Positions 26,600-34,417 of a DNA stretch of 64,000 bases are shown piece after piece (the stretch's first letter is position 1; each line of letters opens with the position of its first letter). Below the pieces are notes generated by a model. That model did not search any database. It saw only the letters and a program-made list of their open reading frames with translations, and was not told where the DNA came from. This DNA is from Falsiruegeria litorea R37 (GTDB taxonomy: Bacteria > Pseudomonadota > Alphaproteobacteria > Rhodobacterales > Rhodobacteraceae): contig NZ_FWFO01000001.1 in the NCBI RefSeq assembly GCF_900172225.1, positions 682,001 through 746,000 of the forward strand. Direction: 5' to 3'. Made by a program: the position numbers and the translations under genes.

Positions 26600-27694
26600 A
26601 TGTATGTAGCTGTCAAAGGTGGCGAACGCGCCATCGAAAACGCCCACGCCTGGTTGGCCGAGGAACGGCGCGGCGACACATCCGTTGCGGAACTGTCCAT
26701 CGCGCAGATCCGCGAACAGCTGAGTCTGGCGGTCAACCGCGTGATGGCCGAGGGCTCGCTGTTCGACCCCGACCTGGCGGCGCTGGCGATCAAGCAATCG
26801 CGGGGTGATCTGATCGAGGCGATCTTTCTGATCCGTGCCTACCGCACGACCCTGCCGCGGTTCGGGGCCAGCTTGCCAGTGGAAACGGGTGACATGGCCT
26901 GTGATCGCCGCATCTCGGCCACCTTCAAGGATGCGCCGGGCGGTCAGGTGCTGGGGCCGACCTTCGACTATACCCACCGTCTGCTGGATTTCAAACTGGC
27001 CGCCGAGGGCGAGGTTGCTCCTGCCGAACAAGGCATGCCGCGCGAAGAAGCGACGCCGCACATCACCGAGTTTCTACAAGGCGAGGATGTCATCCAGCGT
27101 GAACCCACCAGCGATGCGGTGCCGGGCGATCTGACCCGTGAACCGATGGAATTTCCCGCCAACCGCGCGTTGCGCCTGCAGTCGCTGACACGGGGGGATG
27201 AGGGGTTCATCCTTGGCATGGCCTATTCGACCCAACGCGGCTACGCCCGCAACCACGCCTTTGTGGGCGAGTTGCGGATCGGCAAGGTCGCGGTCGAGAT
27301 GGAGATCCCCGAGCTGGGGTTTGCCATCGAGATTGGCGAGTTGGAGCTGACCGAATGTGAAACGGTGAACCAGTTCCAGGGCTCCAAAACCGAGCCGCCA
27401 CAGTTCACGCGCGGCTATGGTCTGGTTTTTGGTCAGTCCGAGCGCAAATCCATCGCCATGGCCTTGGTCGACCGCGCGCTGCGGTGGGAAGAACTGGGTG
27501 AGGACAACCTGGGCGCGGCGGCGCAGGACGAGGAATTTGTGCTCAGCCATTCCGACAACATTCAAGCGACCGGGTTCCTAGAACACATCAAACTGCCGCA
27601 CTACGTCGATTTCCAGTCCGAGCTCGAACTTGTGCGTAAGCTGCGCCGCGAGGCCGAGGAACGCACCGCCGGATATCAAGAGGCCGCGGAATGA
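26600..27694 (+). CDS. phnI: C-P lyase subunit PhnI (purine ribonucleoside 5'-triphosphate phosphonylase)
   Basis: A 364-residue PhnI protein, full length for the family. It begins MYVAVKGGERAIENAHAWL, a highly conserved start. Further landmarks are RIAQ-like AQIREQLSLAVNRVMAEGSL, RAYRTTLPRFG and RGYGLVFGQSERKSIAMALVDR. It displaces adenine from MgATP in favour of phosphonate, with PhnG, PhnH and PhnL. It overlaps the following HAD-family gene by four bases (ATGA), so that gene is made along with the C-P lyase core. Confidence 0.95.
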   Translation: MYVAVKGGERAIENAHAWLAEERRGDTSVAELSIAQIREQLSLAVNRVMAEGSLFDPDLAALAIKQSRGDLIEAIFLIRAYRTTLPRFGASLPVETGDMACDRRISATFKDAPGGQVLGPTFDYTHRLLDFKLAAEGEVAPAEQGMPREEATPHITEFLQGEDVIQREPTSDAVPGDLTREPMEFPANRALRLQSLTRGDEGFILGMAYSTQRGYARNHAFVGELRIGKVAVEMEIPELGFAIEIGELELTECETVNQFQGSKTEPPQFTRGYGLVFGQSERKSIAMALVDRALRWEELGEDNLGAAAQDEEFVLSHSDNIQATGFLEHIKLPHYVDFQSELELVRKLRREAEERTAGYQEAAE

Positions 27695-28287
27695 AGGCTG
27701 TCGTCTTTGATATCGGCAATGTGCTGATCCGCTGGGATCCCTATCTGGCCTGGCTCGATGATCTGGGCAGCCGCAGTGCGGTGACCGAGTTTCTGACGCG
27801 GGTGGAATTCTTTGATCGAAACCTGCGGGCTGATGGGGGCGAAACCTTTGCCGATCTGGCGGCGGAGTTGGACAACGCCGAGGATCAGCGCCGCCTGAGC
27901 GCATATGTCGAACGCTACGCCGCCACGGTGCCCGACAAGATCGAGGGCACCTGGCAATTGCTCTACCGGCTCAAGGAACAGGGCAGGCAGGTGCATGCAA
28001 TCACCAACTGGTCGGCCGAAACCTGGCCTGTTGGCGTCGGTACGCATCCGGAATTGGGCGAGGTTTTTGATGTCACGGTGGTGTCTGGGCAAGAGAAGCT
28101 GCTCAAGCCGCAACCGGAAATCTTCCACCGCCTGTGCGAACGCGCGGGACTGACGCCACAAGACTGCATCTTTGTCGATGACACCCTGAAAAACGTCGAG
28201 GGCGCGCGCGCCGTCGGCATGGACGCCATTCATTTCACCACGCCTCAGGCGTTTGAGGCGGCTTTGAATGAAAGAGATTTGCTATGA
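27691..28287 (+). CDS. HAD-superfamily hydrolase (subfamily IA) inserted between phnI and phnJ
   Basis: A 198-residue HAD phosphatase-type protein. Motif I is FDIGNVLIRWD; note that the residue two after the nucleophile is glycine-asparagine (DIGN) as in YihX-like enzymes. Motif II is the ITNWS region, motif III the lysine in KLLKPQPEIF, and motif IV is CIFVDDTLKNVEGARAVG. It should hydrolyse a small phosphorylated compound, perhaps a ribose-phosphate intermediate of the pathway, or clean up a damaged metabolite. Four-base overlaps on both sides (with phnI and phnJ) make it a fixed part of this operon. E. coli has no such gene at this position. Confidence 0.85.
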   Translation: MKAVVFDIGNVLIRWDPYLAWLDDLGSRSAVTEFLTRVEFFDRNLRADGGETFADLAAELDNAEDQRRLSAYVERYAATVPDKIEGTWQLLYRLKEQGRQVHAITNWSAETWPVGVGTHPELGEVFDVTVVSGQEKLLKPQPEIFHRLCERAGLTPQDCIFVDDTLKNVEGARAVGMDAIHFTTPQAFEAALNERDLL

Positions 28288-29144
28288 GCGAATACAATTT
28301 TGCTTACCTGGATGAGCAGACCAAGCGGATGATCCGCCGAGCCATCCTCAAAGGTTTGGCAGTGCCTGGCTATCAGGTTCCCTTTGCCAGCCGCGAAATG
28401 CCAATGCCCTATGGTTGGGGCACAGGGGGCGTGCAGGTGTCGGCGGCGACGCTGACGCCAGAGGATACGTTCAAGGTGATTGACCAAGGAGCGGATGACA
28501 CCACCAACGCGGTCTCGATCCGCAAGTTCTTTGAGAACACCGCAGGCGTGGCCGTGACCGAAGAGACCGAGAAAGCCACCGTCATTCAGACCCGCCACCG
28601 CATCCCCGAGGCCGAGCTGACCGAGGATCAGATCCTGGTCTATCAGGTGCCGATCCCCGAGCCGCTGCGCTTTCTGGAACCGCGCGAGACCGAGACCCGC
28701 AAGATGCACAGTCTTGAGGAATACGGGCTGATGCATGTGAAGCTCTACGAAGACATCAGCCAGCATGGCGACATCGCGACCTCATACGCTTATCCGGTGA
28801 TGGTGCAGGACCGTTATGTGATGGACCCATCCCCCATTCCCAAGTTCGACAATCCCAAACTGGAAATGTCGGCAATCCAGCTGTTTGGCGCGGGTCGTGA
28901 ACAACGGATCTATGCGGTACCGCCACACACCAAGGTGGTGAGCCTGGATTTCGAGGACTACCCGTTTGAGGCCACCAAGGCAGATCACGCCTGTGATCTG
29001 TGCGGGGCCGAGAACAGCTATCTGGACGAGGTGATCCTGGATGACGCAGGCAACCGGATGTTTGTCTGCTCGGACACCGATTTTTGCCGCTCGCGCCGCG
29101 CGGCGGGCCACGTGGGCCGACTGGGTACGGAGGATGCAGCATGA
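28284..29144 (+). CDS. phnJ: Carbon-phosphorus lyase PhnJ (radical SAM, alpha-D-ribose 1-methylphosphonate 5-phosphate C-P-lyase)
   Basis: A 286-residue radical-SAM C-P lyase. Four cysteines, C237, C240, C262 and C268, have the C-X2-C-X21-C-X5-C spacing of the E. coli cluster cysteines. The FAYLDEQTKRMIRRAILKGLAVPGYQVPF start and the PMPYGWGTGGVQV segment are also typical. It breaks the C-P bond of 5-phosphoribosyl 1-phosphonate, releasing the alkane (methane from methylphosphonate) and a 1,2-cyclic phosphate. It overlaps the HAD gene upstream and phnK downstream. Confidence 0.96.
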   Translation: MSEYNFAYLDEQTKRMIRRAILKGLAVPGYQVPFASREMPMPYGWGTGGVQVSAATLTPEDTFKVIDQGADDTTNAVSIRKFFENTAGVAVTEETEKATVIQTRHRIPEAELTEDQILVYQVPIPEPLRFLEPRETETRKMHSLEEYGLMHVKLYEDISQHGDIATSYAYPVMVQDRYVMDPSPIPKFDNPKLEMSAIQLFGAGREQRIYAVPPHTKVVSLDFEDYPFEATKADHACDLCGAENSYLDEVILDDAGNRMFVCSDTDFCRSRRAAGHVGRLGTEDAA

Positions 29145-29911
29145 CACCGTTGTTGCAAGTCAAGGGCATCGAAAAACGCTATGGCGCGCGGATCGGGTGC
29201 AAGGATGTGAGCTTTGACCTCTACCCCGGCGAGGTGATGGGGATTGTGGGCGAAAGTGGTTCGGGCAAGTCGACCTTGCTCAACTGTCTGGCGGGCCATC
29301 TGGATTCGGACGCAGGGCAGGTCATCTTTGACACCCGCGCCGATGGGCCGGTGGACACGCTGCAAATGTCCGAGCCCGAGCGTCGGATGTTGGGCCGCAC
29401 CGATTGGGCCTTTGTCCATCAGCACGCCCGCGACGGGCTGCGCATGTCGGTCAGCGCCGGTGGCAACATCGGTGAGCGGCTGATGGCCGTGGGCGACCGC
29501 CACTATGGCAACATTCGCGACACTGCCATCGACTGGCTGGGTCGGGTCGAGATTTCTGAGGCCCGCGTTGACGACCGCCCGACCGCGTTTTCCGGCGGGA
29601 TGCAGCAGCGGTTGCAGATCGCCCGCAACCTGGTGACCGGTCCGCGGCTGGTTTTCATGGACGAACCCACCGGGGGCCTCGATGTCTCGGTCCAGGCGCG
29701 ACTGCTCGATCTGCTGCGTGGCCTGGTGCGCGAGATGGGGCTGAGCGCCATCATCGTGACCCATGATCTGGCTGTGGTGCGCCTGTTGGCGGACCGGCTG
29801 ATGGTGATGAAAGACGGACATGTGGTCGAGGCTGGTCTGACAGATCAGGTGCTGGACGACCCACAACATGCCTACACGCAGCTGCTGGTTTCCAGCGTTC
29901 TGCAAGTGTGA
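29141..29911 (+). CDS. phnK: C-P lyase-associated ABC-type ATPase PhnK
   Basis: A 256-residue ABC ATPase with Walker A GESGSGKST, signature FSGGMQQRLQIARNL, Walker B LVFMDEP and switch histidine VTHDLAVV. PhnK docks on the PhnGHIJ core beside PhnJ and is not a transporter subunit. The ATG at 29141 was chosen because it overlaps the phnJ stop (ATGA); the frame is open further upstream inside phnJ but without family similarity. It is followed after 12 bases by phnL. Confidence 0.94.
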   Translation: MTPLLQVKGIEKRYGARIGCKDVSFDLYPGEVMGIVGESGSGKSTLLNCLAGHLDSDAGQVIFDTRADGPVDTLQMSEPERRMLGRTDWAFVHQHARDGLRMSVSAGGNIGERLMAVGDRHYGNIRDTAIDWLGRVEISEARVDDRPTAFSGGMQQRLQIARNLVTGPRLVFMDEPTGGLDVSVQARLLDLLRGLVREMGLSAIIVTHDLAVVRLLADRLMVMKDGHVVEAGLTDQVLDDPQHAYTQLLVSSVLQV

Positions 29912-29923
29912 GGGGCGAGAGAG

Positions 29924-30604
29924 ATGATTGAACTCGATAACGTAAGCAAGAGCTTTACCCTGCATAACCAAGGCAGCGCGGTCATTCCGGTGATGGAGCG
30001 CGCGACTCTGAAGGTGAACCCCGGCGAATGTGTGGCTCTGACCGGAGCCTCGGGCGCGGGCAAGTCCACGCTGATGCGGGTGATCTATGGCAACTATCTG
30101 GCGGCCTCGGGGCGTGTTATGGTGGGGGGCTTGGATGTGGCCCAGGCCGAGCCACGTGATATCCTCGCGCTGCGGCGTGAAACTTTGGGCTATGTCAGCC
30201 AGTTCCTGCGCGTGGTGCCGCGTGTGCCAACGCTCGAGGTGGTGGCCGAGCCGCTACTGGCGGTAGGCGTCGATAAGGCCGAGGCCCTTGAGAAGGCCGC
30301 AGGCCTGTTGGCGCGTCTGAACATCCCCGAGCGCCTTTGGACCCTCAGCCCCACCACCTTTTCGGGTGGTGAACAGCAGCGTGTGAACATCGCCCGCGGC
30401 TTTGCCCATGAATACCCGGCGATGCTGCTTGATGAACCCACCGCCAGCCTGGACGCAACCAACCGAGAAACCGTGCTGTCCCTGATCGAAGAGGCCAAGG
30501 CGCGCGGCACCGCCATCGTCGGTATCTTTCACGATATCGAGGCGCGTCAGCGGGTCTGCGACCACGAGGTCAACGTCTCGCACTTCACACCGGAGGCCGC
30601 ATGA
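29924..30604 (+). CDS. phnL: C-P lyase-associated ABC-type ATPase PhnL
   Basis: A 226-residue ABC ATPase, shorter than PhnK. It carries Walker A GASGAGKST, signature FSGGEQQRVNIARGFAHEYPAML and Walker B LLDEPTASLD, with FHDIEARQRVCD following. It works with PhnI, G and H in the first ribosylation step. GAGAG sits seven bases upstream of the ATG. The stop overlaps phnN (ATGA). Confidence 0.94.
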   Translation: MIELDNVSKSFTLHNQGSAVIPVMERATLKVNPGECVALTGASGAGKSTLMRVIYGNYLAASGRVMVGGLDVAQAEPRDILALRRETLGYVSQFLRVVPRVPTLEVVAEPLLAVGVDKAEALEKAAGLLARLNIPERLWTLSPTTFSGGEQQRVNIARGFAHEYPAMLLDEPTASLDATNRETVLSLIEEAKARGTAIVGIFHDIEARQRVCDHEVNVSHFTPEAA

Positions 30605-31149
30605 CACTGGCAACCGTCATAGCCGTCGTCGGGCCGTCCGGCGTTGGCAAGGACAGCGTGATGGAGGCGCTCGCGGCACGCGGCGATGGCCTGCAATTGG
30701 TGCGCAGGGTCATCACCCGGCCGCTGGGCGAAGAGGGCGAGACGTTCACCCGGGCCAATGACACTGAATTTGACACCGCTCTGGCTGCTGGTGATTTTCT
30801 GTTGTACTGGACAGCTCACGGTCTGCGGTATGGCATCCCGGTGACGATCCACGAGCAACGGCGCGCGGCGCGTGGGCTGTTGGTGAACTTGTCGCGTTCT
30901 GTCCTGTTGGATGCGCAGGAGTTGTTCGATGACTTTGCCGTCGTGTCCCTCACGGCCTCCCCCGAGGTTCTGGCGGCCCGGCTCGACAGCCGCGCCCGCG
31001 AGAGTGTCGAGGACCGGCAACGCCGACTGGACCGCGCGCGCCTGAAACTGCCCGAAGGGCTGCGCCGGGTGATCGAGGTCGACAACTCCGGCGCCTTGGA
31101 TCAGACGGTCGAGACGATCCTGTCGCGGCTTCAGCGGGAAAGCGCGTAA
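30601..31149 (+). CDS. phnN: Ribose 1,5-bisphosphate phosphokinase PhnN
   Basis: A 182-residue kinase of the guanylate-kinase-like fold with P-loop VVGPSGVGKDS and VRRVITRPLGEEGETF near residue 40. It converts ribose 1,5-bisphosphate to PRPP, returning the sugar from C-P lyase degradation to metabolism. It is the last gene of the phnG-N operon. Its 3' end overlaps the 3' end of the convergent 2H-phosphoesterase-like gene by 19 bases, so the two transcripts are antisense to each other there. Confidence 0.92.
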   Translation: MTLATVIAVVGPSGVGKDSVMEALAARGDGLQLVRRVITRPLGEEGETFTRANDTEFDTALAAGDFLLYWTAHGLRYGIPVTIHEQRRAARGLLVNLSRSVLLDAQELFDDFAVVSLTASPEVLAARLDSRARESVEDRQRRLDRARLKLPEGLRRVIEVDNSGALDQTVETILSRLQRESA

Positions 31150-31814
31150 CGATGGATCATCTGGAACCGGCCATCGCTGCGTTCGCCCACAAGCGCCAGA
31201 TCGCTGATGACAAAGGGTTTGGGCAACATCGGGGTCAGTACCTGCTCCAATGCGTCCTGAACGCCGGGCAGTTCAGGCTTGGGCAGTTTGCCGGTCAGGG
31301 TGATGTGAAAGCGGAACTCGTCCATCACATACGGGTAGCCCCATTGCAGCAGGTTCGCCTCTTGCGTGGGGCTCAGACCTGCCGCGCGGCGCCGTTCCAG
31401 CTCTTCAGGCGGGGCAGGGGCACGAAAGCTGTCCAGACCGCGCACAGCTTGGGCCGCCAGTTCCCCCAGCTCGCTGGTGTTGCCCATCGGGCGCAGCGCC
31501 AGAAACCGACCCAACCGCGCCAGTTCCAACCCGTCCAACCAAACGGGGCCAAGCGCATCGGCCAATTCGCCGCAGGCGCGCTCCAGCGCCCCGGCGGTCT
31601 GTCCCTCGGCCAGTCGGAACGGCGGTTTGATGGTCCCATGCAACCCGTATTTGTGTGGCGTCGCCGTGATCCGGGGCACATCCAGCCCTGCAAGGTCGGG
31701 ATGGGCCACCGTCTCACCGGTTTCCATGTCCCAACCCAACCAGCTGGCTCCAAACCGGGTCCACTCCGCGTCGGCGGGTGGCGCAAAATAGATCGCGTAT
31801 CGCGAGAATGTCAC
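31131..31814 (-). CDS. DUF1045 phosphonate-operon protein, 2H phosphoesterase-like
   Basis: A 227-residue protein of the DUF1045 family that recurs in alphaproteobacterial phn loci. The two motifs HGTIKPPF and HITLTGKL have the H-x-T pattern of 2H phosphoesterases, which open cyclic phosphodiesters. No phnP gene (the usual 5-phosphoribosyl 1,2-cyclic phosphate phosphodiesterase) is seen in this locus, so this protein is a natural candidate to replace it; that is inference. It is divergent from phnM across 53 bases, suggesting shared promoter control, and convergent with phnN. Confidence 0.85.
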   Translation of the reverse strand: MTFSRYAIYFAPPADAEWTRFGASWLGWDMETGETVAHPDLAGLDVPRITATPHKYGLHGTIKPPFRLAEGQTAGALERACGELADALGPVWLDGLELARLGRFLALRPMGNTSELGELAAQAVRGLDSFRAPAPPEELERRRAAGLSPTQEANLLQWGYPYVMDEFRFHITLTGKLPKPELPGVQDALEQVLTPMLPKPFVISDLALVGERSDGRFQMIHRYALSR

Positions 31815-31867
31815 ATTGGCCTCCTATGTCGTGGCCTTCCCAATAGCTCAAACCACGTGAAGTTCAG

Positions 31868-33010
31868 ATGACAGAAGAATTGATCCTTGCCAATGCAACG
31901 CTGATTTTCCCCGATGAGACCCGGACCGGGTCCCTGCGGGTGGTGGGCGAGCACATCGAAGCCATCGACAGCGGTGCGACTGTTCCTGCGGGTGCCGTGG
32001 ACTGCGAGGGGGATTTCGTCTGCCCCGGCTTGATCGAGCTGCACACAGACAACCTGGAACGCCACATCCAGCCGCGCCCCAAGGTCGATTGGCCGCATGC
32101 GGCGGCCATCATCGCCCACGATGCCGAGCTGGCAGGCACCGGCATCACCACGGTCTTTGATGCCATGCGCGTTGGCTCGATCCCGTCAGGCAAGGCGCGC
32201 TACGGCAAGTATGCCCGCAACCTTGCGACCGAGTTGCTGGAGCTGCGCGCGGCAGATGCGCTCAAAATCAGCCACTTCCTGCATCTGCGCGCCGAAGTGT
32301 GCTCACAAACCCTTGTGGATGAGTTGCGTGAGTTTGGCGAAGAGGACCGGGTCGGGATCGTATCGATCATGGATCACACGCCGGGACAACGGCAATTCCG
32401 CGACATCACCAAGCTGGAAGCCTACATGAAGGGCAAACACGCAATGAGCGATGACGACTTCCTGCAGCATGTGGCTCAACTCAAGGGATTGCGCGATCAA
32501 TATGGCGATCTGCACGAGGTCGAGACTGTGAAACAGGCGGCTAAATACGGCGCGGTGCTGGCCAGCCATGACGACACCACGGCCGAACAGGTGGCAGTTT
32601 CGGCCGGTCACGGCATTCGTCTGGCTGAATTCCCCACAACGGTCGTGGCAGCACGGGCCTGCCACGAATACGGCATCCAGGTTATGATGGGCGCCCCCAA
32701 CTTGATCAGGGGAGGGTCACATTCGGGTAATGTGGCGGCGCAGGAGCTGGCCGAGTTGGACCTTCTCGATATTGTCTCGTCCGACTATGTGCCTTCAGCC
32801 CTGCTCTTGTCGGCGGTGAAACTGGGCGAGATCTGGGGTGATATGGCGCGCGGGATCAAGACAGCGACACTCGCCCCTGCGCAAGCGGCAGGCCTGTCCG
32901 ATCGCGGCGCACTGCGCATCGGCGCACGGGCTGACCTGTTGCGGTTCCGGATGCGGGCTGGTGTGCCAGCGCTGCGGGCGGTCTGGTCGCGCGGGCAGCA
33001 CGTGGCGTAA
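31868..33010 (+). CDS. phnM: Alpha-D-ribose 1-methylphosphonate 5-triphosphate diphosphatase PhnM
   Basis: A 380-residue amidohydrolase-superfamily enzyme. Metal-binding motifs are CPGLIELHTDNLERH (two histidines), the later SHDDTT and, near the end, SSDYVPSALL with its aspartate. It removes pyrophosphate from the ribosylated phosphonate triphosphate, giving the PhnJ substrate. It is encoded apart from the main phn operon, divergent from the DUF1045 gene. A 12-bp hairpin of the nested repeat family (copy 3) follows 58 bases after the stop and may terminate it. Confidence 0.94.
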   Translation: MTEELILANATLIFPDETRTGSLRVVGEHIEAIDSGATVPAGAVDCEGDFVCPGLIELHTDNLERHIQPRPKVDWPHAAAIIAHDAELAGTGITTVFDAMRVGSIPSGKARYGKYARNLATELLELRAADALKISHFLHLRAEVCSQTLVDELREFGEEDRVGIVSIMDHTPGQRQFRDITKLEAYMKGKHAMSDDDFLQHVAQLKGLRDQYGDLHEVETVKQAAKYGAVLASHDDTTAEQVAVSAGHGIRLAEFPTTVVAARACHEYGIQVMMGAPNLIRGGSHSGNVAAQELAELDLLDIVSSDYVPSALLLSAVKLGEIWGDMARGIKTATLAPAQAAGLSDRGALRIGARADLLRFRMRAGVPALRAVWSRGQHVA

Positions 33011-33068
33011 TGCCACGCTCGCGACTTGTGATCCGGTCAAACGGGTCTAAACCGGTTGCATCTTGCGA

Positions 33069-33148
33069 GGCTCATGCGGGCTTGTCCCGTATGAGCCCGG
33101 CCCAACGGGAGGCGGTGCCCCGACAGGGTCACCTCCGACGGGCGGGAG
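33069..33148. repeat. Nested inverted-repeat element (family A), copy 3, short form
   Basis: The first hairpin has 12-bp arms (33069-33080 and 33086-33097, one wobble). The conserved block GGCCCAACGGGAGGCGG (33099) comes next, then a second hairpin GGTG-C-CCC pairing with GGG-T-CACC (33114-33133), then GACGGGCGGGAG (33137). The order of hairpin, block, hairpin, block is the same as in copies 1 and 2, but the hairpin sequences are unrelated. It lies between the convergent phnM and methyltransferase genes. Confidence 0.75.
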
Positions 33149-33170
33149 TTCGTCCTGCTTTCCCAACACC

Positions 33171-33647
33171 TCAAGCGCGGTAAAACAGGTAACGATCGGG
33201 AGCGATGGTCTCGGGGCCTTTGATCTGCCGGAAACCCACCAGCGGTTGACCAGACACCAGCAGCGCGCCGGGTTTCATTACTGCCGCGATCAACGGGCTC
33301 AGGCGCGCGGCCTCGGCCACGTCATCCACTTTGATCCCCATCCCGAAGTCATAATGCGCCAGCGCGAGGCTCTGCCCGTGGTCTGCCAGTTTGCGCAGCA
33401 TTGGTTCGGCTTCGCCTTGCAGGAAGTCCTTCTCCGGCGGTACGCAGGATGGATGGCATTGCAGCACCCGATCCATCACCCAGATGCGGCGACCTGGCAG
33501 GATCTCGCGCAGGTGATCATATGTGCGGCCATTGCCCAGCCCCATGTCCAGCACATCGCCGTCCAGTTCAGCAATCGTTTCGGCTGCCCAGTTCAGCCCA
33601 TCCCTCTGGGCGGTGAAGCGGCGCAGCATCGAATCCAGTCGGCTCAT
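33171..33647 (-). CDS. Small class I SAM-dependent methyltransferase
   Basis: A 158-residue methyltransferase-like protein with motif I VLDMGLGNGRTYDHL near residue 32 and an acidic-loop equivalent WVMDRVLQCHP. It is a paralogue of the protein at 48926-49423, which shares the unusual LGLGNGRTY motif, the PP-x-x-D/E stretch after it, and overall length. It is the last gene of the seven-gene glycan-type operon, sharing one base with the deacetylase-like gene (TGATG). A role in methylating a sugar or lipid-linked product is plausible, but the substrate cannot be inferred. Confidence 0.78.
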   Translation of the reverse strand: MSRLDSMLRRFTAQRDGLNWAAETIAELDGDVLDMGLGNGRTYDHLREILPGRRIWVMDRVLQCHPSCVPPEKDFLQGEAEPMLRKLADHGQSLALAHYDFGMGIKVDDVAEAARLSPLIAAVMKPGALLVSGQPLVGFRQIKGPETIAPDRYLFYRA

Positions 33648-34417
33648 CAGGTGGGGTCCTCTTGCAGGGTTTCGGCCATGGTCCAGACGCGGGTGGGGCC
33701 GTCCATCAGGCGGAGCAGCACCTCGTGGCTGAACCGCCAGATGTCTTCATCATGAACCAGATGGTGGGTCAACAGCCCATAGGGTTCGGTATTGTCCGCA
33801 TGCCCTTTGCGACGGTCCTGCAGGTGTTGAACCAATAGCGCAACGAGCTGTTCGGGGGGCCGCAGACTGCGGGTGCCCCGCCAATCTATAGGGTCCAGGT
33901 GGGTGTTGATTTCCCACATCCCGGCTGCGGCCAAGGTGGTCTTGCGCGGTGTGGCGGTCGAGAGCACGCGAAACCCAAGCGCAGGCATCTTTGCAACCAC
34001 GGCCTTGTCGATCCGGTTCCACGGCGGCACAAACATCGGTTGTAGACTTGCCCCAAACAGCTCTTGCAGACGGGCGAAACCTCGGCCTGCTTCTTCTACC
34101 ATCTCATTGAGAGGGCGGTGCGCGCGAAACTCGGCCTTCTTTTCGGAAACAGGTGCGTGGTTCGCATGTGCCCAGCCGTGCACCACGGGGATCAATTGGG
34201 CGTCCGGGTCCATGCGTGCAGCCAGCCCTTCGGTGGCATGAGCCGGGATCACCGCCAAGTGCACGGGAATACCGACGTCAGCCGAAATTTCACTGAGCTG
34301 ATCCAGCGCCGCAGTCGGCTCAACCGCATCGTCATCGCGCCACCAAAGCGGCAGGGAAAGGCCCGTGGCCCGCCAAAGGGCAAGTTCCCTGTCCAACACT
34401 GACCAATCCGCTATCAC
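33647..34417 (-). CDS. Polysaccharide deacetylase-like (NodB-fold) protein
   Basis: A 256-residue protein with features of the NodB/WalW-type deacetylase fold. It shows WWRDDDAVEP (aspartates 28-30, motif 1), VVHGWAHANH (H80, H84, H87, motif 2) and FVPPWNRID (motif 3). These residues bind zinc and the acetyl group in family members. It has no signal peptide or membrane helix, so it would act in the cytoplasm on a precursor such as a nucleotide- or lipid-linked amino sugar. It overlaps the upstream glycosyltransferase by four bases. A late conserved run, LLTHHLVHDE, may be a further metal site. Confidence 0.8.
   Translation of the reverse strand: MIADWSVLDRELALWRATGLSLPLWWRDDDAVEPTAALDQLSEISADVGIPVHLAVIPAHATEGLAARMDPDAQLIPVVHGWAHANHAPVSEKKAEFRAHRPLNEMVEEAGRGFARLQELFGASLQPMFVPPWNRIDKAVVAKMPALGFRVLSTATPRKTTLAAAGMWEINTHLDPIDWRGTRSLRPPEQLVALLVQHLQDRRKGHADNTEPYGLLTHHLVHDEDIWRFSHEVLLRLMDGPTRVWTMAETLQEDPT

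Noticed and set aside
33063-33755. A 230-codon plus-strand frame opposite the small methyltransferase
   Set aside because: It begins within repeat element copy 3 and is antisense to a gene with clear SAM-binding motifs.
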